The notes: generated by a model not told the origin, from the sequence alone. A DNA stretch of 64,000 bases from Mesorhizobium sp. WSM3862 (GCF_002294985.1 NZ_NSGE01000001.1:186001-250000), one strand, 5' to 3'; shown: positions 20,548 to 30,991, counted from the stretch's first letter. Program-made: numbers and translations.

Positions 20548-21709
20548 TGATGCACCCCAGCACCACCTCTGCAGCAATCTCGCCCGACGGCCTGTCGGTC
20601 GCCATGCGCCTGGCGATTTCGGCAAAACCTGCCCGCTGCCAGGCGCGCATGCCGGTGTCGGCAAACAGGGCTTCCAACTGACGCGCCAGGTTCTCCGGCC
20701 TGACATACTGATCGTAGAACTCCGGCACCAGCGCGCGATCGGCGATCAGGTTGGGCAGCAGCGCCGACCAGGTCGTCACCAGATGCTGCAGCAGCTGCCT
20801 CGCGATCGGATCGAGCTTGTAGCTGGAGACCATTGGAACACCGCAAAGCGCAAGCTCGAGCGAAACTGTTCCGGAGGCGATCAGAGCCGCGTCGGCCTTG
20901 CCGAAAGCCAACCATTTGCGCTCCGGATCGGTGATGATCTCTGGCTTCTCGTCCCAACGCGTGACGGATGTTTTCACCAGGTCGGCGACATGCGGCACCG
21001 TCGGCAGCATCAGCCGCAAGCGGTGACCGCGCTGGTGCAAGACCGATATCGCCTTGCCGAACGGCTCGATCAGCCGGCGCACCTCGCCGCGGCGCGAGCC
21101 GGGCAGCACCAGCAGCGTCTTCACGCGATCCTCCGACAGGTCCCGCGGCAAGCTCTGCGCCTTGGCGGCGCCAAGCACGCCGGGATCCTGGGTCAGCCGG
21201 TGGCCGACATAGGTGCCGGGCGGCCCACCAAGTCGGGTGAGCGCCTTCACTTCGAAGGGCAGGATGCAGAGGATGTGATCGACATAGGGCTTCATCGCCG
21301 CCGCCCTGCCCGGCCGCCATGCCCACACGCTCGGGCAGACATAATGGACGATCGGGATGGCGGGCGCGGCGGCGCGGACCCTTTTGGCGACCCGCAGCGA
21401 AAAATCAGGGCTGTCGATGGTGATCAGGCAATCCGGCCGCTCCGCCGCGATGGTGCCGGCTGTTTGGCTGATCCGGCGCATCAGCCGCGGCAGGTCGCGC
21501 AAGACGGCGCTGAAGCCCATCAGCGCGATCTCGCTGCCGTCGAAGAGCGGTGTCAGCCCCAGTTCCTGCAGATGCCGGCCGCCGATGCCGACGAGCCGGA
21601 TCTTACGGCCGGTGGTTTTCTCGAGCGCACGCACGATGTCGGCGCCGAGCAAGTCGCCCGATTCCTCGCCCGCGACGATGGCGATCTTGAGCGGCCTCTC
21701 ACTGGCCAT
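20528..21709 (-). CDS. lpxB: Lipid-A-disaccharide synthase
   Basis: LpxB, 393 residues, a peripheral inner-membrane GT19 glycosyltransferase. It joins UDP-2,3-diacylglucosamine and lipid X. MASERPLKIAIVAGEESGDLLG is the family start (ATG 21709), and PIVHYVCPSVWAWRPGRA, LLVLPGSRRGEVRRL and ALIASGTVSLELALCGVPMV are conserved blocks. It overlaps the lpxI stop by 11 nt, ending the envelope operon. The last residues (KANRE) and the stop are written by the CGAATAG repeat. Confidence 0.96.
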   Translation of the reverse strand: MASERPLKIAIVAGEESGDLLGADIVRALEKTTGRKIRLVGIGGRHLQELGLTPLFDGSEIALMGFSAVLRDLPRLMRRISQTAGTIAAERPDCLITIDSPDFSLRVAKRVRAAAPAIPIVHYVCPSVWAWRPGRAAAMKPYVDHILCILPFEVKALTRLGGPPGTYVGHRLTQDPGVLGAAKAQSLPRDLSEDRVKTLLVLPGSRRGEVRRLIEPFGKAISVLHQRGHRLRLMLPTVPHVADLVKTSVTRWDEKPEIITDPERKWLAFGKADAALIASGTVSLELALCGVPMVSSYKLDPIARQLLQHLVTTWSALLPNLIADRALVPEFYDQYVRPENLARQLEALFADTGMRAWQRAGFAEIARRMATDRPSGEIAAEVVLGCIRKANRE

Positions 21710-22613
21710 CGGTCGGCTCCGTCGCGGGAAATCCGACGATGAACAAGCCAAGCGCATTGGCCCGCGCAAGAGTCGCCGGGCCTTCGAGAATGAGCGAGCG
21801 GCCGGCTTCAACGGCGATGCCGGCAAGGCCGGCCGCATGTGCGGCCTCGACCGTCTGCGGGCCTATCGACGGCAAGTCGGCGCGCAGCTCCTGCCCTGGC
21901 TTGGCGCATTTGACGAGAACGCCGCGCGTCTTGCCGGCGAGCCTGCCGTGCCCGCGCAATTCGCGCGTCCTCTCGAGCAGGCCTCTAGTGCCTTCGATGC
22001 CTTCCAACGCGATAGCCCGCCCTCCGACCGCAATCGCCGCCTGGCCGATGTCGAGCTCGCCGATGGCCTTGGCCGCCGCGCGGCCCGCCTCGATATCGCG
22101 CCAGTCCGATTGCTTTGGTCCTGCCTTGGTCAGCGTGCCCTCGCCGGCAGCGAGATCTGGAACGATCTCATGCGCTCCGACCACCGTGATACCGCGCCTT
22201 TCCAGCCCGCGCGTCAGAACCTTCAAAAGCCCGTCGTCGCCGCGGGCCAGCGCCATTGCCACGGAGGGGATTATCGTCAGCAGACTGAGCGTTGGACGTA
22301 TCTTCGCAAGCCGCGGCCTGCGCTTGATCTCGCCGGCAAGAACCAGGTGGCTAATGCCTTCGCGCTTCAGCAAGGGAAGCAGGAACCCGATGTCTTCGAG
22401 CGCAAGCGTCGCCTGCTCGTAGGCGGCGAAGTCCGCTTCGCGATCCACCTCGCCCTCGGCCAGGATGATGAAAGGCGAATGTCCCTGTCTGACCAGACCT
22501 TCCGCCACTTCGACCGGCAGGCTGCCGCCACCGGCGATGATGCCGACCCTGGAGCCCGGCGCGAGTGCAAGCCCTGACCCCGCGGGCTCAGCCCTCGTCA
22601 TCGCCATCGTCAT
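21699..22613 (-). CDS. lpxI: UDP-2,3-diacylglucosamine diphosphatase LpxI
   Basis: LpxI, about 304 residues, hydrolyses UDP-2,3-diacylglucosamine to lipid X. It is the alphaproteobacterial replacement for LpxH. Family text is visible: VGIIAGGGSLPVEVAEG, HLVLAGEIKRRPRL, TVVGAHEIVPDLAAGEGTL and the C-terminal LPSIGPQTVEAAHAAGLAGI. The start is ambiguous because GTG 22622 and ATGs at 22613, 22607 and 22601 are all in frame; AAGGG 11 nt upstream favours 22613. It overlaps the end of lpxA by about 26 nt and the start of lpxB. Confidence 0.93.
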   Translation of the reverse strand: MTMAMTRAEPAGSGLALAPGSRVGIIAGGGSLPVEVAEGLVRQGHSPFIILAEGEVDREADFAAYEQATLALEDIGFLLPLLKREGISHLVLAGEIKRRPRLAKIRPTLSLLTIIPSVAMALARGDDGLLKVLTRGLERRGITVVGAHEIVPDLAAGEGTLTKAGPKQSDWRDIEAGRAAAKAIGELDIGQAAIAVGGRAIALEGIEGTRGLLERTRELRGHGRLAGKTRGVLVKCAKPGQELRADLPSIGPQTVEAAHAAGLAGIAVEAGRSLILEGPATLARANALGLFIVGFPATEPTDGQ

Positions 22614-23430
22614 CGCCGCCACCGCCCTTCAGCGGCGGGACGGCATAATGCCGCTTGCCGCGACTGGTGATGAAGTCGATCATCTTCATGGCCGTCGGTG
22701 ACGAGGCGAACTCCGCCTTGGCGATCTCGACATTCTCCCCGACCGTGCGGGAGTGGTCGAAAATCGCCCTGTAAGCCCTTCGCATCATGTAGATTTCGGC
22801 GCGCGGCAGGCCGGAGCGCTTCAGGCCGATCACGTTGAGCCCGCGCAGCTTGGCGCGATTGCCGACGGCGATCGCATAGGGAATGACGTCGCCGACGACC
22901 GCCGAGCAGCCGCCGATAAAGGCGTTGTCGCCGACGCGGACAAACTGATGCACGGCGGTCAAGCCGCCGATATAGACATTGTCGCCGATCTCACAATGCC
23001 CGCCGAGCGTTGCTCCGTTGGCGAAGGTGGCATTCTTGCCGACGATGCAGTCATGGGCAATGTGGGCGTAGGCCAGGAAATTGCCATTTTCGCCGACCGT
23101 CGTCTCGCCGCGGCTGGAATCGGTGCCGACATGCATGGTGACGCCTTCGCGGATGGTGCAATTTTCGCCGATGACCAGCGTCGTGCGCCCGCCCTTGTGC
23201 TTGGTGTTCTGCGGCGGCGCCCCGAGCGTCGACATTGGATAGATCTTGGTCGAGCCTCCGACGGTGGTCGCGCCCATCACCGAGACATGGCTGACCAGCT
23301 CGACGCGATCGCCGATGACGGCATCGGCGCCGACATGGCAGAAGGGTCCGATACGCACACCTTCGCCGAGCTGGGCACCTTCTTCGACGACCGACGAAGG
23401 ATGGATTGATGTCTGAACTTTCATGAGCAT
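22588..23430 (-). CDS. lpxA: UDP-N-acetylglucosamine O-acyltransferase
   Basis: LpxA, 280 residues, a left-handed beta-helix acyltransferase that starts lipid A synthesis by moving 3-hydroxyacyl from ACP to UDP-GlcNAc. Hexapeptide repeats run from IHPSSVVEEGAQLGEGVRIG onwards. The catalytic histidine is in YAHIAHDCIVG (about residue 126), and LRGLNVIGLKRSG is typical of LpxA. The C-terminus ends in a Gly/Asp-rich run (GGGGDDDGDDEG). ATG 23424 is an alternative start. Confidence 0.97.
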   Translation of the reverse strand: MLMKVQTSIHPSSVVEEGAQLGEGVRIGPFCHVGADAVIGDRVELVSHVSVMGATTVGGSTKIYPMSTLGAPPQNTKHKGGRTTLVIGENCTIREGVTMHVGTDSSRGETTVGENGNFLAYAHIAHDCIVGKNATFANGATLGGHCEIGDNVYIGGLTAVHQFVRVGDNAFIGGCSAVVGDVIPYAIAVGNRAKLRGLNVIGLKRSGLPRAEIYMMRRAYRAIFDHSRTVGENVEIAKAEFASSPTAMKMIDFITSRGKRHYAVPPLKGGGGDDDGDDEG

Positions 23431-23439
23431 TAGAAACCG

Positions 23440-23901
23440 TCAGCCGGTGACCATCATAGCCGAAACTTCGGCTTCGGCGGCCTTTGCGCCATCCACCATC
23501 GCCTCGCAGGCAAATTTCAGCAGGTTGCCGCGCTTCTTGATCTTCTTGACGTGGATCCTGAGCTGATCGCCGGGGACGACCGGCTTGCGGAACTTCGCGT
23601 TGTCGATGGTCATGAAATAAACCAGCGACGGCTTTTCCGCATTGAGGCTGCGAATGCAGATCGCGCCGGCGGTCTGGGCCATGGCCTCGATGATGAGCAC
23701 GCCCGGCATCACCGGCTGCTGCGGGAAATGGCCCTGGAAATGCGGTTCGTTGATGGTCACGTTCTTGACGCCGACCGCGGAGTCGTCGCCGTCGATTTCG
23801 ACGATGCGGTCGATCAGCAGAAACGGATAACGGTGCGGCAGGAGCTTCATCAGCCCCATTATGTCGACCGCCTCAAGTGTCGTCGCAACCGTCTCAGCCA
23901 T
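23440..23901 (-). CDS. fabZ: 3-hydroxyacyl-[acyl-carrier-protein] dehydratase FabZ
   Basis: Hot-dog fold dehydratase of 153 residues in fatty acid elongation. The motif [23 protein letters not shown] holds the catalytic His58 and Glu72, written here in two overlapping blocks. [14 protein letters not shown] is the conserved N-terminal segment. ATG 23901 is chosen; it overlaps the lpxD stop by 8 nt. FabZ competes with LpxA for 3-hydroxyacyl-ACP, which explains its place among the lipid A genes. Confidence 0.96.
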   Translation of the reverse strand: MAETVATTLEAVDIMGLMKLLPHRYPFLLIDRIVEIDGDDSAVGVKNVTINEPHFQGHFPQQPVMPGVLIIEAMAQTAGAICIRSLNAEKPSLVYFMTIDNAKFRKPVVPGDQLRIHVKKIKKRGNLLKFACEAMVDGAKAAEAEVSAMMVTG

Positions 23902-24949
23902 TTCCGTCGCCCTGCTTGCGAGTCCTGGCCAGCCTGCGCAGCATCGCGATCTCACGCATGGCTTCCGCCATGGGCTGCGCCGGATAGCCTCCCCAGACCT
24001 CGCCCGCCGGCACGTTGCTCATGAATCCACTTCTCGCAGCAAGCTTGGCCCCGGGACCGATGGTCAAATGATCGGCGAGGCCGACGCCGCCACCCATGGT
24101 GACGTTGTCGCCGACGACGACGGAACCGGAAATACCCGAAAGCCCGGCTATAATGCAATTGCGGCCGATGCGAACATTGTGGGCGATCTGCACCAGATTA
24201 TCGATCTTGGTGCCTTGTCCGATGATCGTGTCGGACATCGCACCGCGATCGACGGTCGAGTTGGAGCCGATCTCGACGTCGTCCTGGACGATGACGCGGC
24301 CGATCTGCGGCACGCGCTCAGGTCCCTTCGCGCCGGCCACGAAGCCGAACCCGTCCTGACCGATCCTTGCACCGCCATGAATGATGACGCGGTTGCCGAT
24401 CAGCGCATATTGGATGCTGGCGCCCGGACCGACATAGCCATCACGACCTATCTTGCACGATCGGCCAATGACGGCATGGGGCGCAATGACCGTGCCGCTC
24501 CCGATGGCAGCGCCGGGACCGATCACGGCGCCTGCCTCCACGATCGCCCCGGCTTCGACACGCGCGGACGGGTCGATGTGCGCTTGCGGCGAAATGCCGG
24601 TTTCGCCGGTCATCGGCCCGGGCGTGGCGGCCTGCGGAAAGAGCAGTCGCCCCACCATGGCGAAGGCCTGCTGCGGGCGCGGATGCGCCAGCACCGCAAT
24701 CCCCTGCGGCGCCCTGTTGGCGAAGTCGGCAGGACAGAGAACGGCAGCCGCCTTGAGCGAATGCATCAAGGCGAAATTGCGCTTGCCGTCGACAAAAACG
24801 AGCGCACCGTCGCCACCCTCATTGGCGGGCGCCAGCGCGTCGATGGCGATGTCGGCCTGCGAGGAATCAATAAGATTGGCGCCGGTCAGATTCGCGACCT
24901 CGCCAGCCGTATACCGGCGTGAAGGCGCGAAGAACACCGGATCGGTCAT
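23894..24949 (-). CDS. lpxD: UDP-3-O-(3-hydroxymyristoyl)glucosamine N-acyltransferase
   Basis: LpxD, 351 residues, the third enzyme of lipid A synthesis. An N-terminal uridine-binding domain (residues about 1-105) is followed by left-handed beta-helix hexapeptides ([18 protein letters not shown]). [13 protein letters not shown] and the catalytic His257 in [12 protein letters not shown] are present, with [18 protein letters not shown]. It lies between bamA and fabZ, as in most Gram-negatives; no skp/ompH gene separates it from bamA here. Confidence 0.97.
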   Translation of the reverse strand: MTDPVFFAPSRRYTAGEVANLTGANLIDSSQADIAIDALAPANEGGDGALVFVDGKRNFALMHSLKAAAVLCPADFANRAPQGIAVLAHPRPQQAFAMVGRLLFPQAATPGPMTGETGISPQAHIDPSARVEAGAIVEAGAVIGPGAAIGSGTVIAPHAVIGRSCKIGRDGYVGPGASIQYALIGNRVIIHGGARIGQDGFGFVAGAKGPERVPQIGRVIVQDDVEIGSNSTVDRGAMSDTIIGQGTKIDNLVQIAHNVRIGRNCIIAGLSGISGSVVVGDNVTMGGGVGLADHLTIGPGAKLAARSGFMSNVPAGEVWGGYPAQPMAEAMREIAMLRRLARTRKQGDGNG

Positions 24950-24985
24950 TCCACAAACATTATCCAGCTAGGTCGGATCAGTCGA

Positions 24986-25010
24986 TTCCGGGCCATCACA
25001 CGACCCGGAA
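24986..25010 (-). other. Hairpin between bamA and lpxD
   Basis: TTCCGGG (24986-24992) pairs with CCCGGAA (25004-25010) around an 11-nt loop, between the bamA stop and lpxD start. There is no U-tract, so it is more likely an mRNA-processing or partial-attenuation element than a full terminator. Confidence 0.4.
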
Positions 25011-25027
25011 ACATCGTAACCCGCGGA

Positions 25028-27394
25028 TTAGAAACGGGTCGCTATGCCGAAGTTGAATTCCTGCACGTCGTCCTTCGCTTCCTTTTTGACCGGGATCGCG
25101 TAGTCGATGCGGATCGGGCCAAACGGCGAAGCCCACATCAGGCCAAGACCAACCGATGCACGTAACTGCAGGCCAGTTGAATCTGGGTCGACACCAACAA
25201 GTTTGTTGCCATACAGCGTCGCCGCATCGGCAAAGACGGCGCCGCGCAAGCCGAAGCTCTCCGGAATGACCGGCAACGGGAATTGGGCCTCGGCAGATGC
25301 ATTGAAATAGGTCGAGCCACCGAGATGATCGCCACTGTCGCCTAAAGCAACTGGACCAATGCCACCATAGGCAAAACCGCGGATCATACGGTCGTTGCTC
25401 TGGAAGTAATCAAATATGCGCAGATCGTTGCTGCCGTAGCCCGCGATGTAGCCGGCGCCGCCAGAAACAAGGCCAACCAGGTCGAGTTGCTCTGACAAGG
25501 TCTGGTAGACACTAGCGCGCCCGGTCACCTTCACCCACTTGGCATCGCCACCAAGCCCGGCAAACTCGGTCGTGCCTGTGACATAAAGACCCTCGTGCGG
25601 GTTTTTCATGTCGTCGATGGTGTTATAGACCAAGCCTAGGCTAACCGAAGACTTCGTCCATGGACTTTCCCCAATACCTGCAAGGACTGCGTCGGAGATG
25701 GTGCACTTACTCGGATCGTAGTCGCCATTGGCATCCACACAGCCATCGGCAATGGAATACTTTTCCCGAGAGATGTTGTACGCCAATTGCGTCGATATGC
25801 TGTCGGTGATCGGCAGGCCGAAGCGGATGGTCGCGCCGGTGACGTCAGTGTTGTAGTGATTGTACTCGCGGGTCGACTTGTAGATATCGAAGCCCGCCGC
25901 GATGCGCCGGCCGAGGAAATACGGCTCCGTGAACGAAATAGCGTAGTCGCGCGAGTTCTTGCCGCCGCCGGCCGACAGCTTGATGTACTGGCCGCGGCCG
26001 AGGAAGTTGCGCTCGGTGATCGAGCCTTCGACGGACGGGCCCGGCGTGTCGCCGCCGGTCGAATAGCCGGCGCCGACCGAGAACTCACCGGTCGACTTCT
26101 CGACCACATCGACCACCAGGACAACCTGATCCGGAGCGGACCCGGGGACGGTCGAGATGTCGACTTTCTGAAAATAATCCAGAGCTTCCAGGCGCTTCTT
26201 CGCGCGCTGGATAAGCACCTGGTTGAACGCGTCCCCTTCGCTGACATCGAATTCGCGCCGGATGACATAGTCGCGCGTGCGGTCGTTGCCGCGGATTTCG
26301 ATACGTTCGATATAAGCCTTGGTACCCTGGTCGATGGTGTACACGACCGAGATCGTATGATTCTCGAAATTGCGGTCGCCGCGCGGCGTCACCTGGGCAA
26401 ACGCATAGCCTGAGCCGGCGACCTTTTCAGTGAGCGCAACGATCGTGTCCTCGACGTCCTTGGCGTTGTAGACATCGCCCTTGTGCGTTTGGACCACCGA
26501 CTCAAGCGACTTTGAGTCGACCTCGGGAATCGTGCTCTCGACGCTGATGTCGCCGAAGTTGTAGCGCTCGCCTTCCTGCACGGTGATCGTGACCGTGTAT
26601 TTGTTGGTGGCTTCATCCAACTCACCGACGGCCGAAACGACCTGGAAGTCGGCGTAACCGTGATTGTAGTAGAAGCGGCGCAGCAACTCCTGGTCGGCCC
26701 GCAGCTTGTCCTCATCATAGACATCGTCGCGCAGCACGAACGAAAGCCAGGACGAGCGCTTGGTGTTGATGACATCCGACAGGCGACGGCTGGAAAAAGC
26801 GCTGTTGCCGACGAAATTGATCGCCGCGATCTGCGTGCGCGCGCCTTCGTTAATGTTGAAGACCACGTTCACGCGGTTGTCGCCGAGGTCCATGATCTGG
26901 GAGGTCACGGCGGCGTCGTCGCGGCCGATACGCCGATAGGCAGCCTTGACCGCCTCGACGTCGGCGTCGAGCGCCTGCTGCGAGAAGGTCGCGCGCGGCT
27001 TCAGCTGCACAGCAGCCTGGAGCGCGTTGTCCTTGAGCTTCTTGTTGCCCTGGAACAGGACTTGGTTGACCACCTTGTATTCGGAAACCTTGACGACCAG
27101 GGTCGAGCCGACCTGATTGATCTGGACGTCCGAGAACAGCCCGGTGCCGAACAGCGCCTTCACGGCGCTATCGATATCGGCACTTGAAAACGCCTTGCCG
27201 GGCTTGATCGCGATGTAATTGCGGATGGTTTCGGCATCGACACGCTGGTTGCCGCTGACCTCGACCCTGCTGACCACTGCTGCTTCGGCTACCGATGTGG
27301 CAACGAACTGCACTGCGAGCGCGCCTGGCAAAACCAGGGCGGCGGACAAAGCCGCCGCGGACGCGGCGCTCAGAAACTTGGATGCTGCCTTCAT
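25028..27394 (-). CDS. bamA: Outer membrane protein assembly factor BamA
   Basis: Omp85 protein of 788 residues, the core of the BAM complex that folds beta-barrels into the outer membrane. ATG 27394 gives a signal peptide ending near VAEA. Five POTRA domains follow from about residue 46 (VVSRVEVSGNQRVDAETIRNYI, FVGNSAFSSRRL, IEIRGNDRTRDYVIRREF). The barrel holds FLGRGQYIKLSAGGG, IRGFAYGGIGP and ends in EFNFGIATRF, with the expected C-terminal phenylalanine. A 218-nt gap lies upstream, so bamA may have its own promoter. Confidence 0.97.
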   Translation of the reverse strand: MKAASKFLSAASAAALSAALVLPGALAVQFVATSVAEAAVVSRVEVSGNQRVDAETIRNYIAIKPGKAFSSADIDSAVKALFGTGLFSDVQINQVGSTLVVKVSEYKVVNQVLFQGNKKLKDNALQAAVQLKPRATFSQQALDADVEAVKAAYRRIGRDDAAVTSQIMDLGDNRVNVVFNINEGARTQIAAINFVGNSAFSSRRLSDVINTKRSSWLSFVLRDDVYDEDKLRADQELLRRFYYNHGYADFQVVSAVGELDEATNKYTVTITVQEGERYNFGDISVESTIPEVDSKSLESVVQTHKGDVYNAKDVEDTIVALTEKVAGSGYAFAQVTPRGDRNFENHTISVVYTIDQGTKAYIERIEIRGNDRTRDYVIRREFDVSEGDAFNQVLIQRAKKRLEALDYFQKVDISTVPGSAPDQVVLVVDVVEKSTGEFSVGAGYSTGGDTPGPSVEGSITERNFLGRGQYIKLSAGGGKNSRDYAISFTEPYFLGRRIAAGFDIYKSTREYNHYNTDVTGATIRFGLPITDSISTQLAYNISREKYSIADGCVDANGDYDPSKCTISDAVLAGIGESPWTKSSVSLGLVYNTIDDMKNPHEGLYVTGTTEFAGLGGDAKWVKVTGRASVYQTLSEQLDLVGLVSGGAGYIAGYGSNDLRIFDYFQSNDRMIRGFAYGGIGPVALGDSGDHLGGSTYFNASAEAQFPLPVIPESFGLRGAVFADAATLYGNKLVGVDPDSTGLQLRASVGLGLMWASPFGPIRIDYAIPVKKEAKDDVQEFNFGIATRF

Positions 27395-27612
27395 CGGGCT
27401 TTTGTACCTTTTTCTCGTAGTCCCCACGGCGAGAAAACCGGACGTGCGGTATTTTCCCTTACCGTATTAACCGGATTTCCCCTACACGCAAGGCTCCCGG
27501 TTAATTTGTATTTACTTAACCCTGTTGCGTGGCTTTCGTGTCACGCATATCCCCACGCATGGTAAACGGCGTCTCAATATGGGTGGGGCCGAAGCCAAAT
27601 TCCTTCATGATT

Positions 27613-28755
27613 TCAGCACCCAAACAGATCATTCCAAAAAACGAAACCCATAAATCCGAGCACCAGAAGGAGACCGGTCCGGTAGGCCATCTCCATCATC
27701 CGCTCCGACACGGGCCGCCTTATGACGGCCTCCACGCCGTAGAACAAGAGGTGGCCGCCGTCGAGAGGGGGAATCGGCAGAAGATTGAGAATCCCTATCC
27801 CGACTGACAGGAATGCAACAAGCTGCACCAGCCACTCGAAACCGAGTTTGGCCGCCTGACCCGACATTTTCGCGATCTTGATCGGGCCGCCGAGTTGGCA
27901 TTTGTCCTCGCGCCCGACGACGAAGCGCTGCAGAAATTGCCCGGTGCGCTCGATCACATGCCCGGTTTCTTCGACAGCCGCCGCCAGCGCGCCCGCGGGC
28001 GTGTAGGAGACCAGTCGCGGCTGCCCGAGTTCGGCGTTGTTGGCCACGCCGATGATCGCGACCTTGACCTTGTTGCCGAGCGCATCCTGCTGCTCCATCG
28101 GTTCCGGTGTCGCGGTGACGGTGATTTCCTTGCCGTCGCGCAACATGGTGAAGGTGATGGCGTCGCCGGCGCGGCCCGAAACCAGGCGTTGAACGTCGGC
28201 GAAGGTCTCCACCTTGTTGCCGTCGACTCTGACGAACCGATCGCCGGGCTGAATGCCCGCCCGCGCCGCCGGGCTGCCGGCGCTGACTTCGGCCACCATC
28301 GGCTCCATTACCGGGCGGCCGTAGAGGGAAAACAGCACCGCGAACACGGCGATCGTCAGCAGGAAATTGAACAGCGGCCCGGCGACGACGGTCGCCGCGC
28401 GTTTCCAGATCGGCTGGGTGTGGAAGGCGACCTCGCGCTCGGCCTCGCTCAGCGATTCGAGGTCCTCGGTGCTCGGCTGGCTCGATGTCGCGTTCATGTC
28501 GCCGACGAATTTCACGTAGCCGCCAAGCGGAATGGCGCAAAGCTTCCAGCGTGTGCCGTGGCGGTCGTTGAAACCAAAGAGCTCCGGGCCGAAGCCGATG
28601 GCAAAAGCCTTGACGCCGATGCCGCACCAGCGGCCGATGAGGTAGTGGCCCATCTCATGCACGAATACCACGACGGTGAGCACAAACAGGAACGGCACAA
28701 GGGTGCCGAGGACAAAGCCCTGCGTGCTGAAGAGCGCGTGAAGAATCTCGTTCAA
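27613..28755 (-). CDS. rseP: RIP metalloprotease RseP (site-2 protease)
   Basis: Intramembrane zinc protease of 380 residues that cleaves anti-sigma factors and signal-peptide remnants. HEMGH (His33-His37) in the first helix and NLLPIPPLDGGHLL near residue 330 form the zinc site. A PDZ domain is in between (VSAGSPAARAGIQPGDRFVRVDG). LGGYVKFVGDMNATS is typical of rhizobial members. dxr, which often precedes it, is absent here; it directly follows cdsA. Confidence 0.96.
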   Translation of the reverse strand: MNEILHALFSTQGFVLGTLVPFLFVLTVVVFVHEMGHYLIGRWCGIGVKAFAIGFGPELFGFNDRHGTRWKLCAIPLGGYVKFVGDMNATSSQPSTEDLESLSEAEREVAFHTQPIWKRAATVVAGPLFNFLLTIAVFAVLFSLYGRPVMEPMVAEVSAGSPAARAGIQPGDRFVRVDGNKVETFADVQRLVSGRAGDAITFTMLRDGKEITVTATPEPMEQQDALGNKVKVAIIGVANNAELGQPRLVSYTPAGALAAAVEETGHVIERTGQFLQRFVVGREDKCQLGGPIKIAKMSGQAAKLGFEWLVQLVAFLSVGIGILNLLPIPPLDGGHLLFYGVEAVIRRPVSERMMEMAYRTGLLLVLGFMGFVFWNDLFGC

Positions 28756-28858
28756 GTCATGCCCTCAAAATTCGCCCAGCGCGACAGTCCGCCGCGACTG
28801 TGGCATCAATCCGGGCGAATCCATGGCACGCGTCGTTTTCGCCCATTGGCGACGCCAG

Positions 28859-29674
28859 TCAGTTCGGAAACAGCCCCATTGCCGGATGGTCGGCGCCCGC
28901 CGCAATCCAACCGATGACGTACAGGGCGAACGCAGCCGCGACAAGCCCGTCCACCCTGTCCATGACGCCGCCATGGCCGGGAATGAGATTGCTCGAATCC
29001 TTGCAGCCGTGCCGACGTTTGACCCAGGATTCGAACAGATCGCCGATCTGCGAGACGATCGAGAGTGCCAAGGCGACGAGACCAAGCATAGTGAGATTGC
29101 CGGCCCCGGCCGCGATTGCCAGCACCAATCCGGCAGCGATGCCGCCGACAGCGCCGCCAAGCGCGCCGCTCTGCGTCTTGCCGGGCGAGATTGATGGCGC
29201 AAGCTTCGGGCCGCCGACCCTGCGGCCGACGAAATAGGCCGCTATGTCGGTCGCCCAGACGACCGCGAACAGGAAGAGGATGGCGATCAATCCTGAGTGG
29301 CTGTCCCCGCGCAGATAGGCGAGCGACAAGCCGGACAACGACGCGTATGCCAGCCCCGAGGCCTCCCACTGCACTGCTCCCCGCAGTCGCGCGGCAACAG
29401 CGACGATAACAGTGATGGCTGCGACCAGAAGCAGCAGCCACAGTGCCGGCAGGCCGGCGACCAGCGCGCCGATGAAGACCAGAATCAGCACTTCCGGCAG
29501 AAAGCCGAGCGTCGCACCGTTCTCAGCGCGTGCCATGCGCGTCCATTCGTAGAAGATCAACGCCGCGATCGCCGCACAGAACAGGCGGAACGGCAGCCCG
29601 CCGAGCCAGGTGAGCGCAAGTGTGGCGGCTGCCATCACGATGGCCGAGATGACACGCTGCTGGAGATTGCTCAT
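28859..29674 (-). CDS. cdsA: Phosphatidate cytidylyltransferase
   Basis: Polytopic membrane enzyme of 271 residues that makes CDP-diacylglycerol for all phospholipids. ATG 29674 starts MSNLQQRVISAIVMAAATL. Several hydrophobic helices are evident, and the C-terminal signature region (WATDIAAYFVGRRVGGPKL, ISPGKTQSGALGG, KRRHGCKDSSNLIPGHGG V-type text) matches the CDP-alcohol cytidylyltransferase signature with its Lys-Asp and PGHGG. It starts 10 nt after uppS. Confidence 0.95.
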   Translation of the reverse strand: MSNLQQRVISAIVMAAATLALTWLGGLPFRLFCAAIAALIFYEWTRMARAENGATLGFLPEVLILVFIGALVAGLPALWLLLLVAAITVIVAVAARLRGAVQWEASGLAYASLSGLSLAYLRGDSHSGLIAILFLFAVVWATDIAAYFVGRRVGGPKLAPSISPGKTQSGALGGAVGGIAAGLVLAIAAGAGNLTMLGLVALALSIVSQIGDLFESWVKRRHGCKDSSNLIPGHGGVMDRVDGLVAAAFALYVIGWIAAGADHPAMGLFPN

Positions 29675-29684
29675 CGATGCCGCG

Positions 29685-30404
29685 CTACAAGGCGACGTCG
29701 CGGGCGGCGAGCCCGCCGAAACGGCGTTCGCGGCCGGCAAAGTCGCGCAGGGCGTCGGCCAGGTGCTCCCGGCTGAAGTCCGGCCAGTAGCAAGGCAGGA
29801 AGACAAGCTCGCTATAGGCGGCCTGCCACAAAAGGAAGTTCGACAGCCTGAGCTCGCCGCTGGTGCGGATCACGAGGTCTGGATCGGGAATGCCCTCGGT
29901 GTCGAGCGAGCCGGCAAAGCTCTCCATCGTGATGGCGTCGCTTGTCAAGTCGCCGCGAGCCACGGCATCGGCGAGCTTGCGCGCGGTGCGCACGATCTCA
30001 TCGCGCCCGCCATAGTTGAAGGCGATGACCAGCGTGAGCGCCTCATTGCCTGCGGTCAGCGATTCGGCCTCCTGCAGCAGGCCTCTGATGTCCGGCTGCA
30101 GCCCCTCCCTGTCGCCGATCACCCTCACCCGCACGCCGTTTTGATGCAGCTCGGCGAGATCCCGGCGGATGAAGAGCTTCAGGAGGCCCATCAGGTCGCT
30201 GACCTCGGACTTCGGCCGCGACCAGTTTTCAGAGGAGAAGGCGTAGACCGTCAGATAGGAGATGCCGAGCTCTGGCGCGGCGCGCACCGTCTTGCGCAAG
30301 GCTTCGACGCCGGCGCGGTGGCCGGCGAGCCTCGGCATGCCGCGCGCCTTGGCCCAGCGTCCGTTTCCGTCCATGATGATCGCGACATGCGCGGGGGTTG
30401 TCAT
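29685..30404 (-). CDS. uppS: Isoprenyl transferase (undecaprenyl diphosphate synthase)
   Basis: Cis-prenyltransferase of 239 residues; it makes the C55 lipid carrier for peptidoglycan and O-antigen. [19 protein letters not shown] holds the catalytic Asp12, [15 protein letters not shown] and the C-terminal [20 protein letters not shown] are conserved. It lies between frr and cdsA. The dxr gene sometimes found here is absent. Confidence 0.96.
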   Translation of the reverse strand: MTTPAHVAIIMDGNGRWAKARGMPRLAGHRAGVEALRKTVRAAPELGISYLTVYAFSSENWSRPKSEVSDLMGLLKLFIRRDLAELHQNGVRVRVIGDREGLQPDIRGLLQEAESLTAGNEALTLVIAFNYGGRDEIVRTARKLADAVARGDLTSDAITMESFAGSLDTEGIPDPDLVIRTSGELRLSNFLLWQAAYSELVFLPCYWPDFSREHLADALRDFAGRERRFGGLAARDVAL

Positions 30405-30436
30405 GGTCTCGCTTTCGAGCCGGTGAGAAACCGACC

Positions 30437-30991
30437 CTAAACCTGCATGATTTCAGCTTCCTTATCGGAAAGCAGGTGATCGATGGTGCTGATCATCTCA
30501 TCGGTCAGCTTCTGAACCTGGTCGGAGCGCTTGCGATGATCGTCTTCGCTGATCGTGCCGTCCTTTTCCGCCTTTTTGAGGAAATCCATGCCGTCGCGAC
30601 GGACATGGCGAACCGCGACGCGGGCGTTCTCCGCATAGCCGTGCGAGATCTTGACCAGTTCCTTGCGGCGCTGCTCGTTGAGTTCGGGCAAAGGAATCCT
30701 CAGATTGGTGCCGTCGACGATCGGATTGAAGCCAAGATTGGCCTCGCGGATAGCGCGGTCGACGGCGCTCACCATCGATTTGTCCCAGACCGAGACCGAA
30801 ATCATTCGCGGCTCGGGCACCGATACATTGGCCACCTGGTTAATGGGCATCGTCGTACCGTAGGCATGGACCTGGACGGCGTCGAGCAGGTTGCTGGAAG
30901 CGCGGCCGGTGCGCAGCGAAGCGAGATCGTGCTTGAAGGCCGCGATCGCCCCGTCCATGCGCCGCTTGAGATCGTCGTACTCGCCACTCAT
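30437..30991 (-). CDS. frr: Ribosome recycling factor
   Basis: RRF, 184 residues, splits the post-termination ribosome together with [20 protein letters not shown], the [20 protein letters not shown] loop, and the C-terminal helical text [24 protein letters not shown] match the family. ATG 30991 has GAGGAG 6 nt upstream, so it is preferred to ATG 30997, which would overlap that site. It lies 89 nt downstream of pyrH. Confidence 0.97.
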   Translation of the reverse strand: MSGEYDDLKRRMDGAIAAFKHDLASLRTGRASSNLLDAVQVHAYGTTMPINQVANVSVPEPRMISVSVWDKSMVSAVDRAIREANLGFNPIVDGTNLRIPLPELNEQRRKELVKISHGYAENARVAVRHVRRDGMDFLKKAEKDGTISEDDHRKRSDQVQKLTDEMISTIDHLLSDKEAEIMQV